Shown here piece by piece: positions 1-7,988 of a DNA stretch of 64,000 nt (position 1 is its first letter; each line of letters begins with the position of its first letter). The position numbers and the translations under genes are program-made. Source of the DNA: JAAFJT01 sp043772905 (lineage in GTDB: Bacteria; Bacteroidota; Bacteroidia; Chitinophagales; Saprospiraceae); NCBI GenBank assembly GCA_043772905.1, contig JAYVFS010000245.1, positions 1-64,000 on the forward strand, read 5' to 3'. Under the pieces are notes generated by a model. It searched no databases. It worked only from the letters and a program-made list of their open reading frames with translations, and had not been told where the DNA came from.

Positions 1-90
1 TTCGCTTTGAAATCTAAACTTTATCATGTCGCGCTTAAAGCAGCTTTCAAAGAACTTCGTTTTTTAAACTCAAAAATTCAAGTTGCGTAA
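1..90 (+). CDS. C-terminal tail of an unidentified gene (partial)
   Basis: Frame 1 is open from the window edge to a TAA at 88-90, giving about 29 residues rich in Lys, Ala and Leu. The other two + frames close within 15 bases. A terminator-like hairpin follows at 154-189, which fits a gene ending here. The fragment is too short to identify, and a chance open frame is possible. Confidence 0.4.
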   Translation, partial: FALKSKLYHVALKAAFKELRFLNSKIQVA

Positions 91-134
91 CTTGAGTTAG
101 TAAACTTGACCCGCGAAATAAAAGCCAAACACAC

Positions 135-144
135 CCCCTCAGTA
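135..144 (-). repeat. Intergenic copy of the TACTGAGGGG word
   Basis: This copy lies between the partial gene ending at 90 and the hairpin at 154-189. It is the leftmost of the 53 copies. Confidence 0.9.
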
Positions 145-153
145 TAAACCCTC

Positions 154-189
154 AAAAGCCTTGTAAACGTTTGTTTTACAAGGCTTTTT
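154..189 (+). terminator. Intrinsic terminator-like hairpin
   Basis: A perfect 14-bp stem (154-167 with 175-188) built on AAAAGCCTTG has a 7-base loop, and the right arm ends in a T run. It fits termination of the gene ending at 90. The right arm is also the left end of the 44-bp direct repeat at 175-218. Confidence 0.65.
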
Positions 190-218
190 GGTATAGCTTT
201 GCAACAAAATCGCTCACC
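175..218. repeat. 44-bp direct repeat, copy 1 (flanks the cupin gene)
   Basis: The segment from TTTACAAGG to CGCTCACC recurs at 995-1038 with a single difference (GCTTT here, GATTT there). The two copies bracket the cupin gene, and the second copy abuts the start of the flavoprotein gene. The simplest reading is that the cupin gene and its flanks were inserted with, or generated, a duplication of the sequence just upstream of the flavoprotein gene. Confidence 0.85.
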
Positions 219-268
219 TTTTTTATACATAAAGCAAAACGCAACGATATGGGTGCATACCCCTTAAC

Positions 269-304
269 ATAGTAGGCTTCGGTTTCTTAACCGAAGCCTA
301 CTAT
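269..304. terminator. Perfect 16-bp hairpin, 3' of the cupin gene
   Basis: The arms 269-284 and 289-304 are exactly complementary around a TCTT loop and contain AGTAGGCTTCGG. The hairpin lies 77 bases beyond the stop of the leftward cupin gene. It lacks a clear T run on either side, so it may be an RNA-stabilising hairpin rather than a true intrinsic terminator. Confidence 0.5.
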
Positions 305-380
305 CAAGCGGGAATCATTTTGACCATTAAGTTGCTACTCAATTAGAATGTCTCCTATCAGCACATTTAAAGTTTCAGTT

Positions 381-767
381 TTAGCTTTTAGTCATCTCAA
401 TCATATGATTGATGACTTTGGTGTGCTCGTGCTGAGGACTAAACATAATAATCTCCGCATCAGCATTGACTTTTACATTGTGCCCTGGAGGCCAGTAAAA
501 TAGATCATTCCCGTTTACAATTTCCTCGACTCCTTTAGCGTCAGTTGTCGTAAGTTGGCCGCTCACAAGAAATCCCCAATGAGGGCACTGACACAAGTTT
601 CCTTCTAATCCAATAAACAAAGGTGTTGTATCTACACCAGCAGAGAGACTAAAATACTCACAGCTCATTTTACCTAATCCAGTAGCGTCTCCAAATCCCG
701 TTTTCTGACGGATAATAGCACCAGGAATCTCCATTTTGATGTCAATATTGTCTTTTGTAATTTTCAT
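381..767 (-). CDS. Small cupin-fold protein
   Basis: The product is a 128-residue single-domain protein with the hydrophobic beta pattern and turn spacing of a cupin. The segment around residues 60-75 (CPHWGFLVSG) resembles cupin motif 1, and the segment around residues 90-97 (FYWPPGH) resembles motif 2 with a conserved His. Such proteins usually bind a metal and act as small-molecule oxygenases, isomerases or sensors; the substrate cannot be read from the sequence. There is no signal peptide, so it is cytoplasmic. It is transcribed alone, away from the flavoprotein gene, and sits between two copies of a 44-bp repeat, which suggests it arrived as a separate unit. A TAnnTTTG box lies about 26 bases upstream of the ATG. 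Confidence 0.75.
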   Translation of the reverse strand: MKITKDNIDIKMEIPGAIIRQKTGFGDATGLGKMSCEYFSLSAGVDTTPLFIGLEGNLCQCPHWGFLVSGQLTTTDAKGVEEIVNGNDLFYWPPGHNVKVNADAEIIMFSPQHEHTKVINHMIEMTKS

Positions 768-792
768 AATAATTGCTTTTTGTTAATTTGGA

Positions 793-800
793 CAAAATTA
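793..800 (-). promoter_or_regulatory. Putative Bacteroidota -7 box for the cupin gene
   Basis: On the - strand this reads TAATTTTG, matching the Bacteroidota -7 consensus TAnnTTTG, about 26 bases before the cupin ATG. No convincing -33 TTG was found at the expected distance. Confidence 0.35.
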
Positions 801-994
801 TCCTTGCAGTATGGCCATTGATGCTGTTTTGTAAAAATCAGGAAGAATTACCCTGATATGACAGCATATATTCAATGCTTAATCGTAAGATAAGCAAATA
901 ATTCACAGTAATACTATTTTTCCCAAAATGAAATAATACTATCGACTGACAATTTTGAATGAAATGATAAGTTTATAGGTTATTTAAAGTTCGA

Positions 995-1038
995 TTTACA
1001 AGGCTTTTTGGTATAGATTTGCAACAAAATCGCTCACC
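995..1038. repeat. 44-bp direct repeat, copy 2
   Basis: This is the second copy of the repeat at 175-218, with 43 of 44 bases identical. It ends 6 bases before the ATG of the flavoprotein gene, so it supplies that gene's leader. The ancestral order was probably partial gene, repeat, flavoprotein. Confidence 0.85.
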
Positions 1039-1044
1039 CTTTAG

Positions 1045-2235
1045 ATGAAGAACGTAACAATTATAGGCGGAGGACCTGCCGCACTTATGCTCGCAGCACA
1101 GTTAGACACGGAGAAGTATCAAGTGACACTCTATGAAAAGAAGAAGACCGTGGGTCGGAAATTTTTGGTAGCGGGTGAAGGTGGATTGAATCTGACTTAC
1201 AACGCTTCCTCAGAAGCACTCATATCGCATTATTTTCCAAGTGAATTTATGTCACCTATCATTCGTCAGTTTGCGAATGAAGACTTGATGCGTTGGCTTA
1301 ATGCGCTTGGGGTTGCGACATTCATTGGGTCAAGTAATCGGGTATTTCCCGATTTGGATTTAAAGCCGATTGAGGTACTCAATAAGATTGTCGCGTATAT
1401 ATCATCAAAAGGAATAAAATTCAAATTAGATACAAAATGGGTCGGTTGGAACGCCGAAGGACATTTGTGTTTTGAAGAATCCGAGGATGTGGTGTCTGAT
1501 ATTGTTGTGTTTGCTTTGGGTGGCGCGAGTTGGAAGGTGACGGGTTCAGATGGTGCATGGCGTGAAACCTTTAAAGAACGAGGGGTGAGCGTACGACCTT
1601 TTAGAGCAGCTAATTGTGCTTTTGGTGTAAATTGGGATAAGCACTTTATAACGATATATGAAGGGAAACCTTTAAAGAATATAGCATTGAGGTACAATAA
1701 TCATATTGCTAAAGGAGAGCTGGTCATTTCCAAATTCGGTCTTGAAGGTAATGCTATTTATGCCCTAAGTCAAATGATACAAGAATCACTGCTTACCGAA
1801 AAAAATGTTCTCCTCTATTTGGACTTAAAGCCGACAATGACCGTTGAGCAAATAAAGACCAAATACAAAAAATCTCAATACGCTAAGGTGACGGATATTT
1901 TAAAAAAGGATTTGAATCTTGACGGCATTTCGATTGGACTGTTAAAACAATGCTCTGATAAAAACACCTTTTTGAATCCTCATCTACTTGCAGAAACGAT
2001 TAAATCCGTCCCGCTTATTATCCATTCTGCCGATGAATTGGATAAAGCGATTTCAACTTTAGGTGGAATTGCTTTGGAAGAAATAGATGCGCATTTTCAG
2101 CTTAAAAAAATACCAAATTCTTATGTTATTGGAGAAATGTTAGACTGGTCTGCGCCTACGGGCGGCTATTTATTACAGGGCTGCTTTAGTATGGGGTCCG
2201 TATTAGCGAAACATTTGAATGGGTTAGAGGAGTGA
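1045..2235 (+). CDS. HI0933/YhiN-type FAD-dependent oxidoreductase
   Basis: This 396-residue protein starts with a dinucleotide-binding strand and a GGGPAA loop at residues 8-13, followed by an acidic strand end (YEKK), a typical FAD site. GRKFLVAGEGGLNLT at about 37-52 is characteristic of the HI0933-like flavoprotein family, and the C-terminal GGYLLQGCFSMG closes the FAD pocket. Length and motifs fit the TIGR03862 (PP_4765-like) branch. Members are soluble flavoproteins of unsettled physiological role; some relatives reduce steroids or act near rRNA modification. It appears monocistronic, with no Shine-Dalgarno; its leader is copy 2 of the 44-bp repeat. It contains no copy of the 10-mer. 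Confidence 0.88.
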   Translation: MKNVTIIGGGPAALMLAAQLDTEKYQVTLYEKKKTVGRKFLVAGEGGLNLTYNASSEALISHYFPSEFMSPIIRQFANEDLMRWLNALGVATFIGSSNRVFPDLDLKPIEVLNKIVAYISSKGIKFKLDTKWVGWNAEGHLCFEESEDVVSDIVVFALGGASWKVTGSDGAWRETFKERGVSVRPFRAANCAFGVNWDKHFITIYEGKPLKNIALRYNNHIAKGELVISKFGLEGNAIYALSQMIQESLLTEKNVLLYLDLKPTMTVEQIKTKYKKSQYAKVTDILKKDLNLDGISIGLLKQCSDKNTFLNPHLLAETIKSVPLIIHSADELDKAISTLGGIALEEIDAHFQLKKIPNSYVIGEMLDWSAPTGGYLLQGCFSMGSVLAKHLNGLEE

Positions 2236-2368
2236 GCCGCTCGGCAGATACTTTGGCGCGTCTGGCTATGCAATATCCAGACAAACGCAGGAATTTTAGA
2301 AATCCTAACGTCTTTGTTCGTATAATCCTAAATTCCTTTCTTATGTTTGTCAAAATTTTTCCTTGTTT

Positions 2369-3046
2369 ATGATTGAACTAAAAAATGTCAAGCCTTTACC
2401 GCTTATCGAAAACGGGCTAAATCCGACTTCACAAGTATTCAATATTAATGGCACATCCCGAAACAATCGGGAAGGGTCATTTTTTTTTGATAAAAACTAC
2501 CTTGTGACCGCACCTTCTGGAAAAGGCAAATCAACGCTCATTCACTTGGTTTATGGCTTGCGCAATGATTACGATGGCGATATTTTTTTAGATAAAAAAA
2601 ATATCAAAACCTATAATGTGGACGATTGGGCAACGCTTCGGCAAAAAAAATTGGCGATTGTCTTTCAAGACCTCCGACTTTTCCTAAATTTGACCGCAAG
2701 GGAAAATATTGAGCTAAAACAAGGTTTAACAAAAGGGCTTGATACTGAGGGGGGGCATTTTGATTACGAAAATGCCGCCAAACGGTTAGGTATTTATGAT
2801 TTTTTAGAAAAAAAATGCGAAACATTGAGCTATGGACAACGCCAAAGGGTCGCTATACTGAGGGGTCTAGCACAACCTTTCGATATGATTTTGCTCGATG
2901 AACCATTCAGCCATTTAGATACAGAAAATGTAAAAATAGCCTCCGAATTGATTCAAGAGGCTTGTGCAAGGAACAAAGCAGGTTTCATCCACGTCAGCCT
3001 CGGTGACGAATATTATTTTAGTTATGACGAAAAATTAATTTTATAA
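2369..3046 (+). CDS. ABC transporter ATP-binding protein (orphan)
   Basis: The product is a 225-residue ABC ATPase. In order it has Walker A (APSGKGKST, about 48-56), a Q-loop (FQDLR, about 99), the signature LSYGQ (about 153), Walker B MILLDE (about 173-178) and a D-loop SHLD. The ATG at 2369 is preferred over an in-frame TTG at 2363. It resembles LolD/FtsE-like ATPases that work with MacB-type permeases, but no permease gene is adjacent, so its partner is elsewhere. It ends 43 bases before the sugar permease gene, and the two may be cotranscribed. Two sense copies of the 10-mer lie 113 bases apart: one encodes TEG in the helical subdomain, and one encodes LRG just after the signature motif. 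Confidence 0.88.
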   Translation: MIELKNVKPLPLIENGLNPTSQVFNINGTSRNNREGSFFFDKNYLVTAPSGKGKSTLIHLVYGLRNDYDGDIFLDKKNIKTYNVDDWATLRQKKLAIVFQDLRLFLNLTARENIELKQGLTKGLDTEGGHFDYENAAKRLGIYDFLEKKCETLSYGQRQRVAILRGLAQPFDMILLDEPFSHLDTENVKIASELIQEACARNKAGFIHVSLGDEYYFSYDEKLIL

Positions 3047-3089
3047 CATCATTCCAATCATTCTCTAACTTATTGAAAATCAAAACAAA

Positions 3090-4367
3090 ATGACGACCAA
3101 ATCAACATCAAACTATTATTATCAATTAGGCATCATCGGCATGTTGTTTGCCGTTTTTGGCTTCATCACTTGGCTGAATGGCATCCTCATTCCGTTCCTC
3201 AAAAAGTCTTGTGAGTTGACTGACCAACAATCTTTTTTCGTTGCCACAGCATTCTTTGCGGCTTACTTTTTCTTAGCCCTACCCTCTTCGTGGATTCTAC
3301 AAAAATTAGGCACAAAAAACGGCATGGCTATCGGTTTAACCATCATGTCAGTTGGTTGCTTAGTCTTTATCCCAGCCGCAGAAGCCCGCAGTTATCCGAT
3401 GTTTTTAACAGGTTTGTTTATTCAAGGTATGGGTCTTGCCTTGTTACAAACCGCTTCAAACCCATATTTAAGCGTCATTGGACCCATTGAATCTGCCGCA
3501 ACACGTATTAGTATTGTAGGTATTTGTAACAAATTAGCAGGTATTGCTGCCAACCTCATGTTTGGTGCAGTGCTTCTAAAAAATGTGGATGCCATTCAAA
3601 ATCAAATAGATACGACGACTGATGTGGCTGTAAAAACGGGTTTACTCAACGAATTATCAAATCGCGTTGTCATGCCTTATACCGTTATGACGGTGTTTTT
3701 ATTAATCATTGCCTTTGTCATTAAACGTTCATCATTACCCGACATTTCAGAACAAGTTTCGAAAGACGGGGACACAGAGTTTTCAAGGACAAAAACAAGT
3801 ATTTTTCAATTTCCGCACGTTTGGCTCGGCGCTTTGGCGATATTTATGTACGTCGGTGCAGAAGTCATGGCAGGTGATTTGATTACAGTTTATGGTAAAA
3901 ACTTAGGTTTTAAGACCGATCAATACAAGTTTTTCACCACCTTCGGTCTTGTTGGCTTACTTATCGGCTATGCTTTAAGTATCTTTTTGATACCAAAATA
4001 TGTGAAACAAGAACGCTGGTTAGCCATTTCTGCGATACTCGGTATGGTACTGACGGTTGGTACTTATTTTGCAAGCGATTCGGTCGCTGTGGCTTGTTTA
4101 GCATCATTAGGCTTCGCAAATGCAGTGATGTGGCCTGCCATTTTCCCACTCGGCATCCGTGACATCGGACGTTTTACGAATACAGGTTCAGCTTTGTTGG
4201 TCATGGGCATCGTCGGCGGTGCTTTGATACCTCCTTTTTATGGTTGGTTGTATGAAAGTTCAGGCTTGGGGCTTGATTTCCGTTCGGCATTTTTATTCAT
4301 CATGCTTATTTGCTACACCTATATTTTATGGTTCGGACGACGTGGTCATAAGATTGGTTTTAAGTAA
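3090..4367 (+). CDS. FHS-family sugar:H+ symporter (MFS)
   Basis: This 425-residue inner-membrane protein has about 12 hydrophobic segments. The start, with GFITWLNGILIPFLKK and a following FFAAYF helix, is the hallmark of the fucose/glucose/galactose symporter (FHS) family, which also includes the Bacteroidota GlcNAc permeases. GMGLALLQTASNPY in helix 4 and GALIPPFYGWL near the end are also family features. The substrate is a hexose or amino sugar. A link to the GH20 hexosaminidase and GlcNAc-kinase-like genes of this window is possible but not supported by adjacency. It contains no copy of the 10-mer, although its neighbours on both sides carry two each. Confidence 0.9.
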   Translation: MTTKSTSNYYYQLGIIGMLFAVFGFITWLNGILIPFLKKSCELTDQQSFFVATAFFAAYFFLALPSSWILQKLGTKNGMAIGLTIMSVGCLVFIPAAEARSYPMFLTGLFIQGMGLALLQTASNPYLSVIGPIESAATRISIVGICNKLAGIAANLMFGAVLLKNVDAIQNQIDTTTDVAVKTGLLNELSNRVVMPYTVMTVFLLIIAFVIKRSSLPDISEQVSKDGDTEFSRTKTSIFQFPHVWLGALAIFMYVGAEVMAGDLITVYGKNLGFKTDQYKFFTTFGLVGLLIGYALSIFLIPKYVKQERWLAISAILGMVLTVGTYFASDSVAVACLASLGFANAVMWPAIFPLGIRDIGRFTNTGSALLVMGIVGGALIPPFYGWLYESSGLGLDFRSAFLFIMLICYTYILWFGRRGHKIGFK

Positions 4368-4392
4368 AGCGTGATGCAAAAGCAACACACTT

Positions 4393-4593
4393 AAAATTCT
4401 GAAAGAATTGAATACGAATAACCGTAGATGAAATCTACGGGTCCACAGTAGGCAGTCTCCCAACTCTGAAAGAGTTGAATATCAATTAATTATAGTGACT
4501 GTATATTCAACTCCTTCGGAGTTGGGAGACAAACTTTCGACGTAGCCGTAGATTTTATCTACGGTTATTCATGTTCAATTCTTTCAGAATTTT
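4393..4593. repeat. Nested three-level inverted repeat
   Basis: Three pairs of arms are nested like brackets. The outer pair is 4393-4414 with about 4570-4593 (ATTCTGAAAGAATTGAAT type). The middle pair is 4417-4440 with 4546-4569; each of its arms is itself a small CCGTAGAT hairpin. The inner pair is 4455-4482 with 4503-4530 (GTCTCCCAACTC type). The whole 201-bp block fills the gap between the permease and esterase genes and could fold as one long branched hairpin. It has the look of a composite REP-like or palindromic mobile element; no transposase is present. Confidence 0.8.
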
Positions 4594-4681
4594 GATTATT
4601 CTATTTTTTGTTTGCTCCATAAAACTGCTTTATCAATTTATAAAACAACTACGTCATTGCGCTGTACGAAAGGATTAAAAC

Positions 4682-5341
4682 ATGCAACACCACAAGCTAA
4701 AAGTCTCAAAAACAGCCCATTATTACACTATTGGTCAACCTACTGAGGGGGTCAAATACTTTTGGTTTGTAACGCATGGTTATGGACAATTAGCAAGTCA
4801 TATCATCCGAAAATTTGAGATTTTTGACAATCCTGAGCATTTTATCGTTGCACCTGAAGCATTGAATCGTTTTTATTGGCAATTTCAAACCAATAAAGTC
4901 GGTGCGAGTTGGATGACAAAAGATGGCCGTTTGGATGAAATTGAAGACTATGCCAACTATTTGACGCATTTATATCAACATTTTACAGCGCATTTATCAT
5001 CAGATGTCAAAATCATTTTGTTCGGTTTTTCGCAAGGTTGCGCCACACAATTGCGTTGGTTACTGAGGGGTCTACCTAAGTTTGACAATTTGATATTATG
5101 GGGCGGCTTATTGCCCGAAGACCTTGATTATCAATCTTTTGAAGCCTATTTTTCAGACAAAAAACTGCATTTTGTAGTTGGCGATAACGATGAATTTATC
5201 AATCAAAAACACATTGATTGGCATTTGGAATTTGCAAAAAGCCAAAACATCGAGATGGATTATACGCTTTTTGAAGGTAAACATGAAATCCTAACACCTA
5301 TCTTGGAAACGATATTTTTGAAAAAAATAAAACAATCGTAG
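4682..5341 (+). CDS. Alpha/beta-hydrolase, carboxylesterase/phospholipase type
   Basis: This 219-residue soluble protein has the nucleophile elbow GFSQG (Ser117), an acidic residue near 168-170 (VGDNDEF) and a late His (GKHE, about 201), a complete catalytic triad in the order of the YpfH/carboxylesterase group. The length is normal and there is no signal peptide. The natural ester substrate is unknown. The gene follows the large nested inverted repeat and appears monocistronic. Two sense copies of the 10-mer lie inside, one at residues 21-23 (TEG) before the first core strand, the other at about 128-130 (LRG) at the end of the helix after the nucleophile. Confidence 0.8.
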   Translation: MQHHKLKVSKTAHYYTIGQPTEGVKYFWFVTHGYGQLASHIIRKFEIFDNPEHFIVAPEALNRFYWQFQTNKVGASWMTKDGRLDEIEDYANYLTHLYQHFTAHLSSDVKIILFGFSQGCATQLRWLLRGLPKFDNLILWGGLLPEDLDYQSFEAYFSDKKLHFVVGDNDEFINQKHIDWHLEFAKSQNIEMDYTLFEGKHEILTPILETIFLKKIKQS

Positions 5342-5368
5342 TGATTTTCATCATTCATAGTTTATCAT

Positions 5369-5809
5369 TCATAATTCTCCAATATCCTCATTCCACAGTT
5401 CTGGGTTTTCTTCAATAAACTCATTCATCATGTCCACACATTCGTCTAAATCGAGGTCAATGACTTCAACACCATGAGATTCCATAAATGCTCTTGCGCC
5501 GTCAAAAGTCCGTGATTCACCGACAATGACTTTTTTGATTTTGAACTGCACAATCGTCCCTGCACACATATAACAAGGCATCAAAGTGGAGTAAATCGTC
5601 GTGTCACGGTACGAACCGATGCGCCCTGCATTGTTCAAACAGTCCATTTCGCCATGCAAAATAGGGTTCTTTTCTTGCACACGTTTATTATGTCCTGCGG
5701 CAACCATGTCGCCATCTTTTACCAAAACCGACCCAATAGGAATACCGCCTTCGCTCCGACTTTTGCGAGCTTGGTCAATGGCGAACTGCATAAATTTATC
5801 TTTTTCCAT
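5369..5809 (-). CDS. Cytosine-deaminase-like nucleoside/base deaminase
   Basis: This 146-residue zinc deaminase (CDA fold) has the metal and proton-shuttle motif HGE (His52, Glu54) and PCYMC (Cys79, Cys82). GGIPIGSVLV near the start, LHGEMDCLNNAGRI, and the C-terminal ending in a Trp-x-Glu-Asp-Ile-Gly-Glu pattern closely match yeast cytosine deaminase Fcy1, more than TadA. It probably converts cytosine to uracil in pyrimidine salvage. The ATG at 5809 is chosen over a TTG at 5848 because it matches the family's N-terminus. It converges with the esterase gene, 27 bases apart. One copy of the 10-mer lies about 70 bases upstream. Confidence 0.8.
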   Translation of the reverse strand: MEKDKFMQFAIDQARKSRSEGGIPIGSVLVKDGDMVAAGHNKRVQEKNPILHGEMDCLNNAGRIGSYRDTTIYSTLMPCYMCAGTIVQFKIKKVIVGESRTFDGARAFMESHGVEVIDLDLDECVDMMNEFIEENPELWNEDIGEL

Positions 5810-6128
5810 AAGATTAGATTGTTTAAAATGATTGCTTGGATATTTCAATAATGAGATAAAATCTCAATTTTGGACAAATATACTGAGGGGGGCTAAAAGT
5901 AAGAAAACAAAATACTCTTTTTTATAAAGTATTTGAAATCAAAAACTTATACTCGAAATTAAAAAAACAATGGATTCATAAATACATGAATAATCGTTAA
6001 TATTTCCTTAAAAAAAAATAGAAAGGCAACCCTAATTTAATTTTAGACGTGTTTAACAACGACACTTCTACTTAAAATTTGCTTGTTCAAAATCTTACTC
6101 ATAATTTTTAATTTCACCTTACTTACTT
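5810..6128. other. Divergent intergenic region with one 10-mer copy
   Basis: This 319-bp AT-rich spacer lies between the deaminase (leftward) and the first haem lipoprotein (rightward), so it must hold both promoters. A 10-mer copy is at 5881-5890 on the + strand, extended to six G. I see no clear -7 box, RNA or ORF. Confidence 0.6.
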
Positions 6129-6866
6129 ATGAAACGACTCATTTTTGTAGCTCTAACTTTAATATCAACGATAATAATCACCACAATAGGTTGTAAACAT
6201 GAACCTTCTGTCACTCCTACCCCGATTGTCAAGGACACAACAACAATCACAACAATTATTGATAAAGGCGACTCCACTGGTTGGAAATGCAGTGCAGATT
6301 CCGTCTATTTCCAATATGATGTTTTACCCATTTTCGTTTCTGCTTGTGCGCGCAGTGGTTGCCACGATGCGATTACCCGCGAAGACGGTTATCAATTGAC
6401 GGACTACGCCAATGTGATGAAAAAAGGAATTTCGGCTGGAAAAGCAAGCAGTAGTAAACTTTACACGGTCATCATAAATGGTAGTATGCCGCCTTCTGGT
6501 TATGGTATTACAGTAACACAAGCACAAAGAGATATTATTGCAAAATGGATAAACCAAGGCGCAAAAAACCTAAGCTGCAATCCTAATTTTGGCAAATGCG
6601 ATACGATAGGTGGCGCAAAGTTTGCTACTTTTGTGCAACCTATTGTTCAAAATCAATGTCAAGGCTGTCACACGGGCAGTGGCACAGGCGGCGGAATCAA
6701 GCTGACAAATTATACTGAAATCAAATCATCTGTGGCTTCGGGCGCATTTTGGGGCAGTATCATACAATCAGGCAGTTTTTCAGCTATGCCTAAAGGTTCT
6801 AAATTGTCCGCTTGCGAATTGGCGAAAATTGATTCTTGGATAAAACGAGGTGCGTTGAATAACTAA
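6129..6866 (+). CDS. Haem-binding-type (cytochrome c-like) lipoprotein, two domains
   Basis: This 245-residue exported lipoprotein has a 21-residue signal with lipobox TIGC (Cys22), then a Thr-rich linker. Two related domains follow. The first has CARSGCH at 73-79, a CX4CH variant; the second has a canonical CQGCH (177-181). Each has a later Met in a MPP or AMPKG motif that could be the axial ligand, and ends with an IxxWIxxGA helix. This resembles the planctomycete-type cytochrome c domains common in Bacteroidota. It probably carries electrons in the periplasm or at the outer membrane. The next gene is a one-domain version of the same protein, 48 bases downstream. Whether the CX4CH site binds haem is uncertain. 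Confidence 0.75.
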   Translation: MKRLIFVALTLISTIIITTIGCKHEPSVTPTPIVKDTTTITTIIDKGDSTGWKCSADSVYFQYDVLPIFVSACARSGCHDAITREDGYQLTDYANVMKKGISAGKASSSKLYTVIINGSMPPSGYGITVTQAQRDIIAKWINQGAKNLSCNPNFGKCDTIGGAKFATFVQPIVQNQCQGCHTGSGTGGGIKLTNYTEIKSSVASGAFWGSIIQSGSFSAMPKGSKLSACELAKIDSWIKRGALNN

Positions 6867-6914
6867 CTCACAATCAATAATTTATAAATTTCAATAACTG
6901 CAATTCTCTGTTTT

Positions 6915-7316
6915 ATGAAAAAAACTTTTTTTGTCACGATTATAATTCTGTGCGGTATTCTCTTATCAACAAGTATTCAAAGTTGCTATTATGATAATGA
7001 AGAAGTGTTATATGGTACTGCATCAACAGCCTCGTGCGACTCAACAGCTGGTAAGTTTGCGACAAATGTGTCAACGATAATGGCTGCTCAATGCGCCACA
7101 TCTGGTTGCCACAATACCGCTACGGCTTCGGCTGGTGCGAATTTGAGTAGCTATGCGACTATCAAATCCTATATAACAAACAATAAAGACTTTTTTATTG
7201 GTTCTATCAAACACACTTCTGGTTTTTCTGCCATGCCAAAAGGCAGCAATAAATTAGGGATTTGTGATATATCTAAAATAGAATCATGGATAAATGCTGG
7301 AATGCTAAATAATTAA
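6915..7316 (+). CDS. Single-domain cytochrome c-like lipoprotein
   Basis: This 133-residue lipoprotein has a signal peptide ending in lipobox IQSC (Cys24). Its one domain matches both domains of the preceding protein: CATSGCH (CX4CH, residues 60-66), a late AMPKGS methionine motif, and a terminal helix ending IESWINAGMLNN, nearly identical to the end of the upstream protein. It likely arose by domain duplication from the neighbour and acts in the same electron-transfer or metal-binding role outside the inner membrane. It is probably cotranscribed with the genes from 6129 to 7796. Confidence 0.7.
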   Translation: MKKTFFVTIIILCGILLSTSIQSCYYDNEEVLYGTASTASCDSTAGKFATNVSTIMAAQCATSGCHNTATASAGANLSSYATIKSYITNNKDFFIGSIKHTSGFSAMPKGSNKLGICDISKIESWINAGMLNN

Positions 7317-7373
7317 TTTCAAAATTCCATGTTACCAAACATTGAAATATGGAATAATAAAAATCAACGAACA

Positions 7374-7796
7374 ATGCTAAAAAGAATTCTTCAATTTGGT
7401 CTAATCGCTGCTGTTATTGGCGGTGGTATCGGCTATTATATGTGGAACAAACCACATGAAACCATTGGCAAACCTGATTATATCACCACTGCAACCGAAA
7501 TTGCCGCAGAATTTGACACCGACGAAAGTGAAGCCATGAAAAAGTACGTAGGCAGAGACGGCAAAACCATCGTCGTTCAAGTTTCTGGTAAAATAACTGA
7601 TGTAAAAAATGACACATCGGGCATTACTATAGCACTCGAAACAGGCGACCCTATAAATGGTGTCAGTTGCGTCCTTGACCGTTTTACAGAACACCCACAT
7701 ACTGATTTTAAAGTCGGTGACGCAATAAAATTGAAAGGACTTTGTACGGGTAAATTAAGCGATGTCGTTTTTGACCGTTGTGTTGCGGTTGAATAA
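7374..7796 (+). CDS. Membrane-anchored OB-fold protein (tRNA_anti-like)
   Basis: With the ATG at 7374 the product is 140 residues: a hydrophobic N-terminal anchor (about 5-22, ending GYYMW), then a small beta domain with the alternation VVQVSGKITDV...GITIALETG...VSCVLD, typical of the tRNA_anti-like OB-fold family of Bacteroidota. The in-frame ATG at 7329 would add 15 polar residues and is less likely. It sits directly after the two haem lipoproteins and before YceI, a combination seen repeatedly in Bacteroidota. Function is unknown; nucleic-acid binding should not be assumed for this exported form. Confidence 0.7.
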   Translation: MLKRILQFGLIAAVIGGGIGYYMWNKPHETIGKPDYITTATEIAAEFDTDESEAMKKYVGRDGKTIVVQVSGKITDVKNDTSGITIALETGDPINGVSCVLDRFTEHPHTDFKVGDAIKLKGLCTGKLSDVVFDRCVAVE

Positions 7797-7828
7797 AAGA
7801 GCGCATTCCGTTAAAGTTAAGTGAAAGT

Positions 7829-7838
7829 TACTGAGGGG
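7829..7838 (+). repeat. Intergenic copy of TACTGAGGGG
   Basis: This copy lies 33 bases after the OB-fold gene stop and about 150 bases before yceI. The G run is six long. Confidence 0.9.
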
Positions 7839-7988
7839 GGCGTTTCGACATGAGAAACCGTCGTCTTAAAGAAGTAAGATATTGATAAACAATGTTTTAT
7901 CATACAATACTAATTCGTGTAATTTGTGCAATTCGTGTCCAGTAAGTTTCACATTTTTTAAAAACAATCAAATTAAAAGTAATTCACA

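Noticed and set aside
1266..1697. Long antisense open frame inside the flavoprotein gene
   Set aside because: It is a shadow of the well-supported FAD gene with no family motifs; the same holds for the other nested or antisense frames in the window.
2743..2757. G-quadruplex from the G runs of the 10-mer
   Set aside because: Each site has only one G run; four runs close together are never present.
2363..3046. FtsE or LolD assignment for the ABC ATPase
   Set aside because: Motifs fit the wider MacB/LolD/FtsE group, but without a permease neighbour no specific name can be supported.
5369..5848. tRNA adenosine deaminase TadA
   Set aside because: The zinc motif fits both, but the N-terminal GGIPIG and the C-terminal WxEDIGE end match the yeast cytosine deaminase type better.
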